Counted from the first letter of the stretch, positions 13,214 through 26,000 are shown. The stretch is DNA of 64,000 bases from Phoebastria nigripes (GCA_035582835.1 JAYKAV010002553.1:3229940-3293939); one strand, 5' to 3'. The notes: generated by a model from the letters alone, not told the origin. A program made the numbers and translations.

Positions 13214-14515
13214 CTAGACACCTGGAGTCAAAATAAACATCTGGTTGATTTCAAGTGATGCTGTAGAGGCACCAGCAAATATTTTCCACACAGCTTTAAT
13301 CCTTAGCATTCAGGCTTTATTTTAAGCAAGAAGCCTTTAATGTTCTAGGTAACTACCCTTCTGCTTGAAAATTGAGTTTTGTGTCCTGAATTAGTGAGTT
13401 TATCTTGAGAAAGCTCTCAGTAGTCACTCTGTGCTGATTCTTTGAAGTTGCAGATTACAAAAATGCATGGCTGTAGGTATATGTAATATTTTCTCCCTGA
13501 ATTTGGAAATATGTTCAGCTGTAAGCATTGCTGAATTGTACATATGAACATGGGTGCACAGTAAAGGCGTGATTCGTCTTCAGAAAACATAGGTGCCATA
13601 GAGCTGTGCATTCCTGCCAGCCCCACTTGTATATGCTCCAAGCACGTGCCGAATAGTTGGTATCAGTGTGATCATGCCATCAGTTTGTGCCCTTCTGGGC
13701 TTTCCTAGAGCCTTTCACATGTCCTTCAGCAGGTTATAGTAGAGAGGTTAGAAAATGGAAGAAATGTCACCATAGCAGAAAAAAGCCTCCACATTTCTCC
13801 AGGCTTGTGTCCTTGTGGACCATTTGGGAGGAAAGTGGGAATATGAATGTACCTAAATTTAAGTTTGGCTCATCTCTTGGTGGCTTCTTAAAACTCTAGT
13901 GTCTCGTCCTTAGCAACAATCAAACATCCCGTAGATTTTACAAGAAAATTATTATGTATTTACATAAACATCTTGGAAGTTTACAGCTATTATACTCCCA
14001 TAAGAATATACATGGTGACTGTATAAGGTCTTAGATTTAGAAAGCTGTGCTTAACAGGAAGGAATTTGGGCTTGTTAAGTATTTAAAGCTCAATATGGTT
14101 TTTCATCAAGAAACACAGTAGCTGCTTACTGCTGTGCTCTGGTTTGTGGGCAACTCCGTGCTCAAACCTTCATGTCAGTCATCCTTTACAGATACACTAA
14201 AGCTGGTTTGTTGGATTGATGCACTTTTGTCAAAAATGGTGGCAAAAGGCAAATCTAAAGCTGAAATGTCCCACAGAAGATTTTGCTAATGCTTCTAATA
14301 GTTCAATCTCAATAGATTACCTTTCAACCTGGGCAATTTTTTTTAAAGAGGAAGTAAACACTTTTCTATTGTTCCATTTTGAGAGCTGCTTTTAAAGATT
14401 TGTTTGGTCTTCTACTGCACAATTTTCTTTGAATGTTTCTTCAGAAATAGAAAATCAAGCCTTTTGAGCCATTTCTGGAGTTGTTGCTTGGTTGTGGTGT
14501 GTTATGTGGGTTTTG

Positions 14516-14712
14516 TGTGGATTTGTTTTTGGTTGGTTGGTTTGGGGGGGGGTGTTGGGGTTTTTTTGTTTGGTTTTTTGGGGTTTTTTTTTNNNNNNNN
14601 NNNNNNNNNAAACAAAAACCCAACAAAAACAAAACAAACAAACAAAAAACACAAACAACAACCCCCCCAAAAACAAAACAAAACAAAAAAAAACCCAACA
14701 AAACAAAAAACC
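14516..14712 (+). repeat. G/T tract and A/C tract flanking a 17-N gap
   Basis: The left arm (14516-14592) is almost only G and T. The gap of 17 N is at 14593-14609. The right arm (14610-14712) is almost only A and C. The arms are complementary in composition but not exact inverted repeats. This looks like a hard-to-sequence foldback or a misjoined low-complexity site. Reading frames across it are not genes. Confidence 0.8.
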
Positions 14713-15605
14713 AACCTGATTTGGCCAGAGAACACAATCAGTGTTTGAGTGGCAGGACTTAGCTTCTGTGATTTAGGAGCTATAGATTTGCTTTCACATC
14801 ATGAATTACTACTGGTCTAAAATAGTGATTTTTGCCAATATATTTTTGGGTTGCCCACACCCCCAAATACCTTTGTATTTATACACAATTTAATATAAAT
14901 AAATTGGAATATCTACCTGCTCCATTTCACATTTCTTACTAATAGATTTAGCAGCTTTTCTAGAAATAGAATGACTTTTCATGTGACACATCCTGGTTTT
15001 TTGTATATGTGGAAGTTCTTTGGGTAATCCCTGATGCTGTGTTGATTATAATGACAGAAATGTCAAAAGGAATAGATAGAATGGGATGGAAGACACTTGA
15101 ACGTTTGATCTTCAGGTAGATTATTTTGAAGGATTAGAACTATAGGGTTTTATTTCTCAGTAAACTTGTAGGGGACTGCTGCAACTTTATTCTCCTTTCT
15201 CCCCTTCTGTAGCTGCAGGTAAGTTACTCAATTCTTCCACTGAATAACCTGTTCAATTTTTTTGGAATGAGCTTCATTACATGGTACTTTTCTTCATGGG
15301 TCTAGCTCTCCTTTCCATTTCCACACCTCTTAAAGGTTTGGCTGAATATATTTATGTTTGAAAACAAAAGATGAGATTGCGTATTTCTCTTAGGAAGCTG
15401 TTATTTTGGGAAGGTTATACGAGAATTAGCAATGATTCTTGTTCAGGTATTCTAAGACTAAAGTATATTTTCTGCAAAAACTATTTTATCTTTGGCTTTC
15501 ATTTTTTTCCCTAGATTTTTTTTTTTTTTTTAAATAAACAATGACTTAATATAAAAGCTGTTTTACTTAAAGTGCTTCCTTAAAAAAAATTTCTAATATT
15601 TACAG

Positions 15606-15893
15606 ACAGTCCTAGGGTCTCTGACCCCAATATTCCCCTAGTGGCCCGTGAGATCATGCAGCGAATGATCCGACAGTTTGCTGCTGAATATACCTCAAAA
15701 AATAGCTCTACTCAGGACTCCAGCCAGCCCAATAGCACAAAGAACCAAAGCCTGCTGAAAGCATCTCTGGTCGCCTCCTCTCCCACGGCTGCAACTGCTC
15801 AGAACCCTGTGCTCAGCAAACTTCTCATGGCTGACCAAGACTCACCTCTGGACCTTACTGTCAGAAAGTCTCAGTCAGAACCTAGTGAACAAG
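15606..15893 (+). CDS. LCOR: LCOR coding exon with classical start, LxxLL and CtBP motif
   Basis: A 288-bp exon between AG (15604-15605) and GT (15894-15895). The long-form frame enters with SPRVSDPNIPLVAREI, and the classical start is the ATG at 15656-15658 (MQRMIRQFAAEY). Numbering from that Met, the nuclear receptor box LSKLL is at residues 53-57 and the CtBP-binding motif PLDLTVR is at 64-70, the positions I recall for human LCOR. Family knowledge: the LxxLL box binds agonist-bound nuclear receptors, and PLDLTVR recruits CtBP corepressors in the nucleus. The exon ends after SEQ plus one base. It is common to short LCOR and PALI1. The upstream open frame means an N-terminally extended protein is also possible. 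Confidence 0.97.
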
Positions 15894-18799
15894 GTAGGAC
15901 TCTTATCAGTGTCTTGCATCCTACGGCAATCCGTTAATGGCATTCTTGTTGCAAAACCAGACAAGTAGAAGTTTGCACTTTTACATAAAATGTGAAGTGG
16001 AAAAGCAGTAGATGTTTTTACGGTAAAATAATGACTAGGTAGATGTGGCTGGGAGAGAAGAGACTTTTTGAAAGAATGTAGGCCCATAGACGTGGGTGAT
16101 TTTTCTGAAGAAGGGCAAAGGGGAGGGACATACTCCAAACTCTGGGGACAAGTGTGCTGTTCCTGCTGGGAGCTGCAAGAATCAGTCTGCCAAAATAGAC
16201 TGTACGCTTCCTGATAAGACAAGTTCACGTGGTCATGAAAACCATAATGTTGTCTCCTTTCTGAAGATCAGCACACAGTCTGACTGAAGGGCTAATTTAT
16301 TTTCTTTCTGGCCATAGTGTGAAAACAGTATCTTTTAAAAGTCTGTGAGAAATTGCTTTGTGAAGGCTGTAAAAATGATACCCATGAACTGCACAAAACC
16401 TCCAGGTTTATGCATTTGGAAGAAATGTCTCTTTTCTACCTTAAAAATAGACTTGTTCTGCAGAGCACAGATTGAATAACTTGTAACAGTGTTGCAGAGC
16501 TTGTTCTAATTTGAAAACCTTGCTTTCCATCAAAAATGTTTTTTAACAAACAAATTCTGTGACTGATTATAGTATGCAAATGTTTTTTTTTCTGATACTG
16601 TTGAATAGAGGTTATCATAAGTGTATCCTACTGATAGGATTAAAATTAGCCCCTTCACCCTTCTTTAGAAATGTGTTAGTGTCTGAAATCATTCTATCAA
16701 ATACAAAGTAGGCTGTCCATCCTCAAGTAGAAAAGGTGCCTGTAAAAAAAAAAAAAAAAAANAAACCACAAACCAAAAAAACCAAAAAACCCCAAACAAC
16801 CTTTTGCTAGCTAGTACAGAATTGTAGGTATCCTTTTATTCATTGAACTTAGTTTATGAAGCCTTTTGTAAAAAGGTTAATTTTATGTGTCCAAAAGTAT
16901 GCCGCTTGGGCATCTGGACACTTAGTGCACTTAACAGCACTTACTGAAAGTTGTTGCCACACTTCAGTTACAAAACTGCAGTGAAAGGTTGTATGGTGTC
17001 TTTCTTGAAGTGAGGACCTGTACATTTAGCTGATAGGCATTTGTTTCTACCTAATTTTATTATAAATGTATTTCACGAGTGTCTTTTGCATATATGTTTA
17101 TAAATGCTAAACTGTTCTCATTGTGAAGCTTTTCACTGAAAGAGAGGGAGAGAATCAGTTTTGCTTCTGTTTTTTTTAAATTAAAGGATTGTGTGGTGAA
17201 GAAGAAAGCATGTACATGAACTGTTCTTTAGCTACCATGTGACGAAAAAGCTGTAAGATAATTTATAATGTTCATAACACTTGTTATGGAATTAGAACAT
17301 GTGCATATTAACTTATACAGTAGTCTGTTTGCTGATGTAATTATTTTTTTTCCAATTTCCATTTAATGTAATTGGGAAGAGGTTTTGCCAAACTTGTTAA
17401 TGAGAGATTTAAGAGGCTGTCATGAAAGACTGCTAGTGGTGCTTTTTTTATATTTCTGTTCTAGCGGGTTGAGGGGAACCCAGCTAGTTTGTAAACTTCT
17501 CCATGGGGTATAAGGCTGGCCCTACTTGCCCTCTGAGACTCCTAGGTCGTAATGACCCTCTGACAGGGAAAGTGTGGATTCAAGTGCCTTTGACAGCAGT
17601 CTGTGCTGTTCAGTATAGCCTCTTGAAAAGGAGGTGCTACTTGATCCAGTCTCTGTATCTTGTGGCTGCGTAAGTGTCGTTCAAAAGGAAGACTGAATTG
17701 TCTGCTTGCTTAAGTTTGGGTTATGGTGTGTTCCCAAATGCAGTGGGTGGAACAGCTTTCCGTAAGTTAATTCTAGTTCACTGTTTATCATGTTTTTTCT
17801 CCATATGTCAAATGAGAACTTTAAGCAATCTGAAAGCCATTTTACATTGTTCTTGTGTTGGGTGGTATTTACTTGAGTAGATGGAATGAGTGAGGAGCTC
17901 TGAAATGTCTCTAGTTTACCTTGCCAACAGGTTTCATTTATCTTTGCCTCATAAATTCCTTGTTTCAAAGTTTTCAGGAATTTCAGATGGCTGTGCTGCT
18001 TCTATGACAATGTTGCCCTTATTAAAATGACCAGAATTTCAAGTTGTTTCAGTGCAGCGGGAGCAAGGCTTTTCTAGCAAAAAGCGCTCCCTTTTCTGTT
18101 GCCTAGAAATGCAGAGTTTACATAAGGGCTTGCAGAGGAGCATGGGTGAGTGTGAGGAAGTGCCATTAGTGAGAACGGAAGAAGCAGTCTAGCAGGAAAA
18201 ACAATTTGGTATATGGAAGAAGAGAGGGAGTGAAATGGCACAATAGAGAGAGGAAAGGCAGCAGCTCTGCCAGTAGGGACCCATCAGAGACATGGCAAAA
18301 AGGATGAAGCTAGCTGCCAGGTGAGGAGGAGTCTCACATTTATGTGTGTGTGTTCATTTGAAAGTGAGTTTCCAATGTGAAATTCTCAATGAATTTTCCT
18401 ACAGAGATTTGGATCAAAAAAATTTCAAATACTGGCTTAAAGCCCCCTAAATCTCAGAAGCTTGAAGAATGTCTCATTTTAGGACTGATGAGGGTTAGTT
18501 ATGTAATAGGCTGTCTTGTATCCTGAACTGTCACTTGTAGGTCATCTTTTATTCTCTGGCCCGTGTAACAGATGCACTTTTAATTTTGCCAAATTTTGTT
18601 GTGACTTCTGAGGACTATGTTGAAGTCATTTGTAAGCCAAATTGCAAACAAATCCAAGCCTTAGTTTGTTTAAAAATAAAATAATATAGAAAATGCTGAG
18701 TGCTAAATATGACTTTAGCCCAAAAGCCTTGTTTTGTCAAGGGACAACATGGCTGATCCTGTTTCTTCAAACACTGAAGTCATTCTTTTGTCTCTACAG
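15894..18799 (+). other. LCOR intron
   Basis: A 2.9-kb AT-rich intron, donor 15894-15895 and acceptor 18798-18799. At 16743-16798 there is an A-run with an N followed by an A/C tract of the same type as at 7621. No gene recognised. Confidence 0.85.
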
Positions 18800-18893
18800 A
18801 CGGTGTGCTTGATTTATCCACTAAGAAGAGCCCTTGTGCCGGCAGCACCTCTCTGAGTCATTCTCCAGGGTGCTCCAGTACTCCGGGAAATGG
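18800..18893 (+). CDS. LCOR: LCOR coding exon with second CtBP motif; splice branch point of isoforms
   Basis: A 94-bp exon between AG (18798-18799) and the strong donor GTAAGAG (18894 on). It encodes DGVLDLSTKKSPCAGS and on to PGNG. VLDLSTK, residues 82-88 of LCOR, is the second CtBP-binding motif of the family. The exon ends two bases into a Gly codon. That GG can be completed by G at 21813 (to GRPGRPS, short LCOR) or by T at 46181 (to GEDAAET, PALI1). Both choices keep a long open frame, so this donor is the point where the two proteins diverge. Confidence 0.96.
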
Positions 18894-21415
18894 GTAAGAG
18901 AACGCAACTTACTATGACCTTTTAAAACAGTTTTTTACTAAAAATGTGTGCTTACCTCCTGTTAATTTTAACTTACTTTTGGTGTTAACCCTTTGGAGTA
19001 ATGTGTTTTTCAACTTGTACCTTTGGTAAATACCTTCATCCCACCTGCCAAATAAGAGTTGTTGCAAACTGAGACAGGTTTAACTTGCAGTTAAGAACTT
19101 TAATATCTGTTATTTTGGCCAATTTCGTTCTTAGCCAAAGATCTTTCCATTAACTGCTTCTTGGGTTCAGTGATAAGTGATGTCCGTGGAGATGCAAGTT
19201 CAGTTAAATGTATGAAGAATCTTAGAGGCTTTGCGATATAATTTAGATTTCATTTCACTTAGGGGAAAGTTAGCTCACAGAAAAGTTTATTTTAGCGGTA
19301 GCAATGATTTGGGTGATGAACCAAGCTGAATTAGATTTAAATCACTGCATGCTCTTTGTTAATATTTCCTAGCATAAACCACAACTTAAAAAAAGAAAAG
19401 GTGGGGGGGAGTCTGGTAGTTCAGAAAACTTTAAATATGGCTTTTTGGATTTGTGATTGTACTGTAGCACTGAACAAGGTTTTTTTGTTTTTTGTTTTTT
19501 GTTTTTTAAAAAGTGGTGTACTAGTCTTGGTTTAATTAGTTCAAGGTGTTGAAAGAATGTTATATCAACAAAATTTCTTTAAGATGTCATACTTCTAATG
19601 GTCACCATTTGCATACATTTAGAAACCCTTTACCCTTAGCTAGGATTGAGTTAATTGTACTGGAGAGGCTGACTGGGAGTAAGAGGGATTTTGGGTGTTG
19701 ATGGGAGAATTTTTTCTTGAAGCTACTGTGAACAAGTAATCTTTTTAGTGAAGTACAGAAACAGTATATGGTTTAAACTGCCATTTAAGTGCTGGATTTA
19801 GCTTTACAATAGACTTTGAAAATCTAGAAATTTTAAACTAACAACCTACCACCACCAATCCCACATACTGCTAACAACTGATTTAACTTTCGCATTTCTC
19901 TTTGGAAAAATATTACTGTCTTGGATTTCTCCCTTCAAGATTACTTTTTCCATTTAATATTTATATTAATAAAATACTTCAATCCTTGTTTAAAAGTTAG
20001 TCTTAATACTTTTTCACAATTCTTTAGCATAAGCCTTCCCCACCAGCTCTTCTCTTTCAATTCTGAACAGGTTATTTCCAGCTTTATTTTCCTAGGAAGG
20101 CAGCAGAAGCCACTGAGGCTGTGTATTGTTTGTTCCCTTGTTTGTGTATCAAGTGGGGGCCAAAGTCCAACACACAGGGATGACAGGGCCAGCATCTGGC
20201 ACTGTCCTGATCAGTTCTGTGGGTCTGGAGAGGATGTGGCATACTGGCACCTGTGGTTACTTGTACAGGTGTGTGGTAAATGAGGGTGACTGCAGTCTGT
20301 TTAGCATCAGTGAAATCAGGTGTGACCCTCTGTCCTAGTTAGCTGCCAATATGACCTTCATTTAGGTGTAGAATCGCTGGTGCGTATTCTGGTGCTGATA
20401 CATGCTGTAGAAGGGGCAGAGAATGCACATTGCTTGAGAGAGTTATCCGGAATAGCAAACTTTCTTTCATTTCTCTGGATTTTTTTCTGAACCCTTGTTG
20501 ACTCTTGTTACCCACTTCAACTGTGACCTATCGCATCCTGGAGAGAAGCTAGCAGCATATGTATCGAGCACTGTGTATATTACATGCCAGGTCCTTTCAG
20601 CGGATGTCTTTTCTCTAAAGATTTTTTTAATCCCAATGTGATGTTAAAAAGAATAATGTAGCTTTTCAGCAGTACGTATCCTATCCTTAAATAACGCTGA
20701 CTTAGCTGGAGGGCTTTACACCAGTATACTGTCCCAGAGCATTAAAATAGAATTGCTTACTAGTCTCTTCGTTAATCTGTATGTTGAACATGGAAAAGTT
20801 TGGGGGTGGATTTTGAAACTAGTGTGACTTAGTTACTACAGGGGGCTAAGCAAGCAAAATACTAAAATACACGTGTTTATCTGCAGCAGTAGTACTTTGT
20901 GTCATAGAAAGAACACTTGTGACAAAAGGAAAATGGTAAAAATACATACTGCTTTTTCTGCTATTAACCCTTGATCTGGATGACAGTTGGAACTTAGATC
21001 TTTTTTTTTTTTTTTTTTTTTCCTAGCCATGCTATGTATCAAATGAGAAACAGGGACATGTATATATGCAATTAGTTGTTATGAGAGCAATTTGGTAAGT
21101 CTAGTGTAATGCAGTGCTTTCATATTTGGTGATTAATGAAAGTCAAGCAAATACCTTTAAGGCCTGCTAAGCATTTTTTTTTTTTTTTTATCCTGAGCAG
21201 CAATTCTTCAATATGATGTAAGCGAACATCATCCAAGGTTTCCACCTATGTGTAGATACTGCAGGTGGCAGTCATATTTGCATGTTGAATATGTTGCACT
21301 TTGGCTTACTCTTTTATTACTGTACTTGTTTAGTGGTAACGTCACACCAGTAACACAGTTGTGTGTAGATCTATGGCGATTGATTACTACTTTGTAATTA
21401 AGGTGCTATTTTCAG

Positions 21416-21478
21416 ACGCTTGCGCGAAGTCTTTTCTACTCCGAGAATTTGTGAACCCAACCAGAGACCAGCCAACAG
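21416..21478 (+). other. Candidate frame-preserving cassette exon of LCOR
   Basis: A 63-bp segment preceded by CTATTTTCAG and followed by GTTTCA. It has the same phase at both ends as the surrounding exons (one base, twenty codons, two bases). It would insert 21 residues beginning RLREVFSTPRICEPN into either isoform. It contains several CpG dinucleotides in an otherwise CpG-poor intron. The acceptor is reasonable but the donor is weak at positions +3 to +5. I do not recognise the peptide from known LCOR isoforms. A chance open frame of this size is not rare, so this stays a candidate. Confidence 0.35.
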
Positions 21479-21552
21479 GTTTCATTTTCCTTTGCCCAAA
21501 AAGCTTCTCTTTTTTTGTGAACAAGTTTTAAAACTGACTGATGCTGAGACTT

Positions 21553-21585
21553 AAAAAAAAAAAAAAAAAAATAAAAAAAAAAAAA

Positions 21586-21627
<42 letters not shown>

Positions 21628-21708
21628 AAAAAATAAAAAAAAAAAAAAAAATTAAAATAAAAAAATAATTTAAAAAAAAATTTAGAGAAAAATAAATAAC
21701 ACAAAAAG
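21553..21708 (+). repeat. A-rich tract upstream of short-form acceptor
   Basis: About 155 bp of nearly pure A with scattered T, ending roughly 105 bp before the acceptor of the short-LCOR last exon. It may be an expanded simple repeat or a degenerate retroposon tail; no element body was recognised. Its length is likely unreliable. Confidence 0.85.
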
Positions 21709-21812
21709 TGATGTTACCCAAGCAAGGCCTTCTAATAAAGGAGTGGCCCCCTCACCCATCCCTCCCTACCTGTGCAAGTCCTGCTCACATCAGTTTCCTT
21801 CCATCCAATTAG

Positions 21813-22782
21813 GCGACCTGGGAGACCCAGCCAGCACCATCCGGAGGGACTACAGAGTGGTGATGGGGTACCTCCAAGAAGCTTGCAGGATGGAACCAGG
21901 GAAGGTTATGGCCACTCCACATCTCTTAAAGTACCGCTGGCTCGATCACTCCAGATTAGTGAAGAACTGCTGAGCAGAAACCAGTTTTCTACAGCTGCCA
22001 GCCATGGGCCATCTGGACTACAGAATCATGGACAGCACTTAATATTATCCAGGGAGGCTTCTTGGGCAAAACCACACTACGAGTTCAATTTCAGCCGCAT
22101 GAAATTCAGGGGAAATGGTGCACTCAGCAACATCAGTGACCTTCCTTTTCTTACAGAAAACTCTGCCTTTCAAAAAATGGCACTTCAAACTAAACAGGAT
22201 GGGAAAAAGGACGTGAGCCATTCATCTCCTGTGGATTTAAAGATACCACAAGTTCGAGGCATGGACCTTTCATGGGAGTCCCGCACTGGTGACCAGTACA
22301 GCTATAGCTCTTTGGTAATGGGTTCACAAACGGAGAGCGCGCTTAGCAAAAAGTTAAGGGCTATCCTTCCAAAACAAAACAGGAGAAGTTTGCTGGATGC
22401 TGGACCAGATTCCTGGGGCTCAGATGCTGAGCAGTCTACCTCTGGACAGCCATATCCCACCTCCGATCAAGAGGGAGATCCTGGCTCCAAGCAACCTAGG
22501 AAGAAAAGAGGGAGATACAGACAGTACAACAGCGAGATACTGGAGGAAGCAATCTCTGTGGTTATGAGCGGGAAAATGAGTGTTTCCAAAGCTCAGAGTA
22601 TTTATGGGATCCCCCACAGTACACTGGAGTACAAAGTTAAAGAGAGGCTGGGCACTTTGAAAAACCCTCCAAAGAAAAAAATGAAATTAATGAGGTCGGA
22701 GGGGCAGGATGTTTCAGTAAAGATTGAATTAGATCCCCAGGGAGAAGCAGCACAAAGTGCGAATGAATTGAAAGATGAGTAG
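21813..22782 (+). CDS. LCOR: LCOR short-isoform last coding exon, pipsqueak HTH domain
   Basis: Coding part of the alternative last exon, from acceptor AG (21811-21812) to TAG at 22780-22782. It encodes residues 112-433 of short LCOR, completing exactly 433 residues with the two upstream exons. A basic stretch QPRKKRGRYRQ, a nuclear localisation signal by composition, leads into a pipsqueak-type HTH domain at about residues 341-392 (ILEEAISVVMSGKMSVSKAQ and on to LEYKVKERLG). Near the C-terminus VKIE (413-416) fits a SUMO acceptor consensus. Family knowledge: this protein is a nuclear corepressor that recruits CtBP and HDACs to ligand-bound receptors. The sequence is very close to mammalian LCOR throughout. 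PALI1 lacks this exon. Confidence 0.97.
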
Positions 22783-23007
22783 GGATGTTGTAGAGTGCCA
22801 ATTACTTTGCAAACTGGGTGAGCACTACTGCATAGTTCAACNGCCACTGAGCACACCTGATTCTCCTATTTACTGCAATGCTCTTTCCTTTGCAGTTTAG
22901 CATAGACTTGTGTGGACACAGGTGAAAGGTGTGCTCTGAATGTCACATTGTAAATTTTTCTAGCCTGGTATGGCACAGTTTCCCTCCTTCACCTGCCCAC
23001 TACCCCC

Positions 23008-23050
23008 TTTTTTTTTTTCTTTTTTTTTTTNTTTTTTTTTTTTTTTTTTT
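23008..23050 (+). repeat. Poly-T with internal C and N
   Basis: Long T run with a single C and one N inside the 3' UTR, followed by CCC/TTTTTTT alternation. It would be a U-rich element in the mRNA. Confidence 0.75.
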
Positions 23051-26000
23051 CCCTTTTTTTCCCTTTTGCATGTTTCTCTGTAATAGAGAGTTGAGTTACC
23101 TCACAAAGAATGCAGATCTGTGGAAGTGGACATCTTGCCTGTAGAGCCTGCCTGAACTTCTGGTGTTGGATTTTTCATGTCTGCCTTTATAGAAATAAGT
23201 CCACTTTGTTAAACTGATACTCTCTTAAAACCAGGCTTTTTTTGAATGAGAATCAGACTGTCATTCTTCAAAATGTTTCAGAAATCTTTTTTCCCCTCCT
23301 TTTCTTTGATCCAGTTGATTGAAAGATCTAAGCTAAATCAAGTTATCTAGGAATGGTACCTCTCTTGAACTCAGAGATTTGTTTATTAGATGGATAATCA
23401 ATTGGGTCTTACTAGGCTCTCCGCTATTTTCTTTCTAAATTAAACATGCTTACCATTCACTGTCTGCTTAGTGCTCACCCGGAGGGGAGGGGAGGGAAAA
23501 CTTACATACACTACCTTCAGAATATGTCAGTTAATTATTTGTAACACTACCTTCGCTGTAATTTTGTTTGATATTTTTGAAGGGTGATATTTAGACTCAC
23601 CTGCTTGAGGATGTAGCCTTATCTCACGGAAGACAAGCTTCTCACAGTCAGGAGCAGTCAGGGTACACTAAATGATGTATTAGGGTATGCCTCATTATAA
23701 CAGAACTATGGTTCTTTGTGACCTTTATGCTTTTTACAGACTTGATTCTGAGTTTACTAAACTACGTGGTTCCAACAACTAGTTTAAATGACTCTAATCT
23801 GGGGAAGGGGGATTTGTGTAACAAACTACTGTGATATTGAAAAAAAAGAAAAAAAAAAAAAAGGCAAAAGAAAGCCCACAAAACAGTGATCTCAAACGTT
23901 ACAACCTCAGTAGTCTGCCCAAATATCCACATTAGTGAAGGAGCTTGTTAATGTTCAGGGAAGAAGTGAAACACTGGTAGCCTGATCTAAATCAGGCTCT
24001 GCATCATATCTATCTGTAATACTGTCAGGGTCGAACACTCAATGAATGGGTGTTTCCTTTTTAAATATTACAGTTGCCAGTAGCAGGAATTAATCTTAAG
24101 TCCTGCTTTTCTTTTGTTGTTTTTATTTAATCTATTTTAATAGTGGTTTAGCACATGCTAGAATAAGCATTTAAACACCGTACAAGCACTCCGTAAACCA
24201 CAAATCCAGGTTTTTTCAGTATGGTGATATCGTTATCATTATATGGAGATCCAGGATAAGTTTTGTACAGAACTTTTATCTTTGATACTTTCTGCGGGAG
24301 TGGTCAGTAACTAGGTGGAGCTTACTGGACTTACCACAATATGACCAAATCAGAATTGCTGGTTCTTCAGGTAGAAGCAATTTGGTCTTAATCTGTGCAA
24401 AAGGTAGATAGAATTACCATTTTTTTTTCCCATGTGCACAACCAAAAGAAGCATTGGAGTTTTTGTGTGAGAGCATTAAGTGATGTCAGTGATTGAAAGT
24501 GGTTTCTCAAAGTTCATGGGAGAGTGGCCTAGATAGCCCTAGGGATGCTGAATGACTTCTGGAACAGTTGATCCTATTAGCCTCTCCCCGTCCCCAGCAA
24601 CTTCGTATTTTCAAAGGTTAGGCACACCATTGCTGTCATTTTAAATATGCACTGCTCATTCTTGAAATGGACTGGGCATTTGGCCCCAAGTATACTTTTT
24701 TGTTTACTTAATATATTTTAGTACTTAAAATCCTGGTTCCTCGTAGCTCTCTAGTTGTCATCTTGGCATTTAAAGCAGTTTAAGCTCAGTAGCAGTATAT
24801 AAATTCTGCAATACGTTCCAGTTTAGCTGGTGATTGCAATAAAGGCGCAGTTAAACGTGGTTTCATCTGCTGTTGGAGGTTATGGTAGAAAGTTTGCTGC
24901 AAGTTTAAAAAAAAAAAAAAAAAACAGTAACACAGTTTTACTGTTCAGAGAGGTTTAACCTTTTGCAGTTGTCTTTATTTAAGCAACATGAGTTGAGTTT
25001 TATAAAACTTGTCACTGTAGTGTATGTGGAGTGCTCATTTTACTAACCTAAATATTTTGTATGTGTATGTTTAAGTGGGTGACAATCGTGCAGCAGAAGA
25101 ATGGTGTGCCTACCCTTTAATGCTGCAGTTTTAAAAGAGAATTTGTCTTGTCATTTCAGACTGTAGGCTAAGAATTGTAAATAGATAGTGAGAAGTTGAG
25201 TACTCTTTATTTGCTTTGGTTAGAAAGTGGATTTAAAAAAAACAAAAACAAAAAAAAAAACCAACAACAACAAACCAAACACGTAACTTTCTCAGTTTAA
25301 ATGTCCTGAGACCTGAAGATTGTAATACTCCTGTCTGCAAAGCTTTTAAACACAACACTTGATCTGTGATAACTTAATATTCAGGTAATCTTTCGAGAAG
25401 CTTTTGAACAACCATATTTCCTCCAAAGGTCTCTGTTTAAAAAGGAAAAAAAAGAAAAAAGTGTAGATTATTTTTTAAGCACTAATTGCATTACGTTGGT
25501 AACTGCAATATAAAATAGCCATTATTGTTTTGTGAAGCATGGTTGAGATTAGTTAGTGGTCCCTTTTTAAAATTTCATGAGCCTCTCAAAAAATAAAAAC
25601 AAATTTAAAAAAAAAAGCTGCTGAATATTCAAAAGATATATATTTTACCTTATTGTAGGTTTTGTAAATTTAGTCTGTAATATTCAGGTGCACCTTTTAA
25701 TGTTAACTTTTTGTTTCAAAGTCCCATCTAATGTATTTTCTCTGAGGTGATTCATCACGAAAGACTAGTATCACTCTAAGTGCTGCAGTGATCACTAATG
25801 TTTTGTTTCATTTTTCACTACATATTTTTTACAGGCGCTTTCAGTGTAGCTAACTAGTAGTATTTGGGATCATTTTAAATATATGATTGGAATTAATGTT
25901 TGTCCATTAGCATGCTTAATTTTCTGCTGACCAGCAGTTTGCATGGCCAAAATCCCTGGTTGACCATATTTTGGTGTGGGAAGGTGTGGTTCACTGCTGT

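Larger units (their letters stand above)
10796..15605 (+). other. LCOR intron
   Basis: A 4.8-kb AT-rich intron, donor 10796-10797 and acceptor 15604-15605. It contains long T runs, C-runs, G/T tracts and an assembly gap, annotated separately. No coding sequence was recognised. Confidence 0.8.
18894..21812 (+). other. LCOR intron before the short-form last exon
   Basis: A 2.9-kb intron for the short isoform, with its acceptor at 21811-21812. It holds a TTTTTTG repeat near 19479-19506, T runs at 21001-21022 and 21175-21190, a candidate cassette exon at 21416-21478 and a large A-rich tract at 21553-21708. The open frame at 19921-20283 has no protein-like character. Confidence 0.8.

Noticed and set aside
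14404..14762. Several overlapping open frames across the N gap
   Set aside because: Low-complexity translation of G/T and A/C tracts with unknown bases; not coding.
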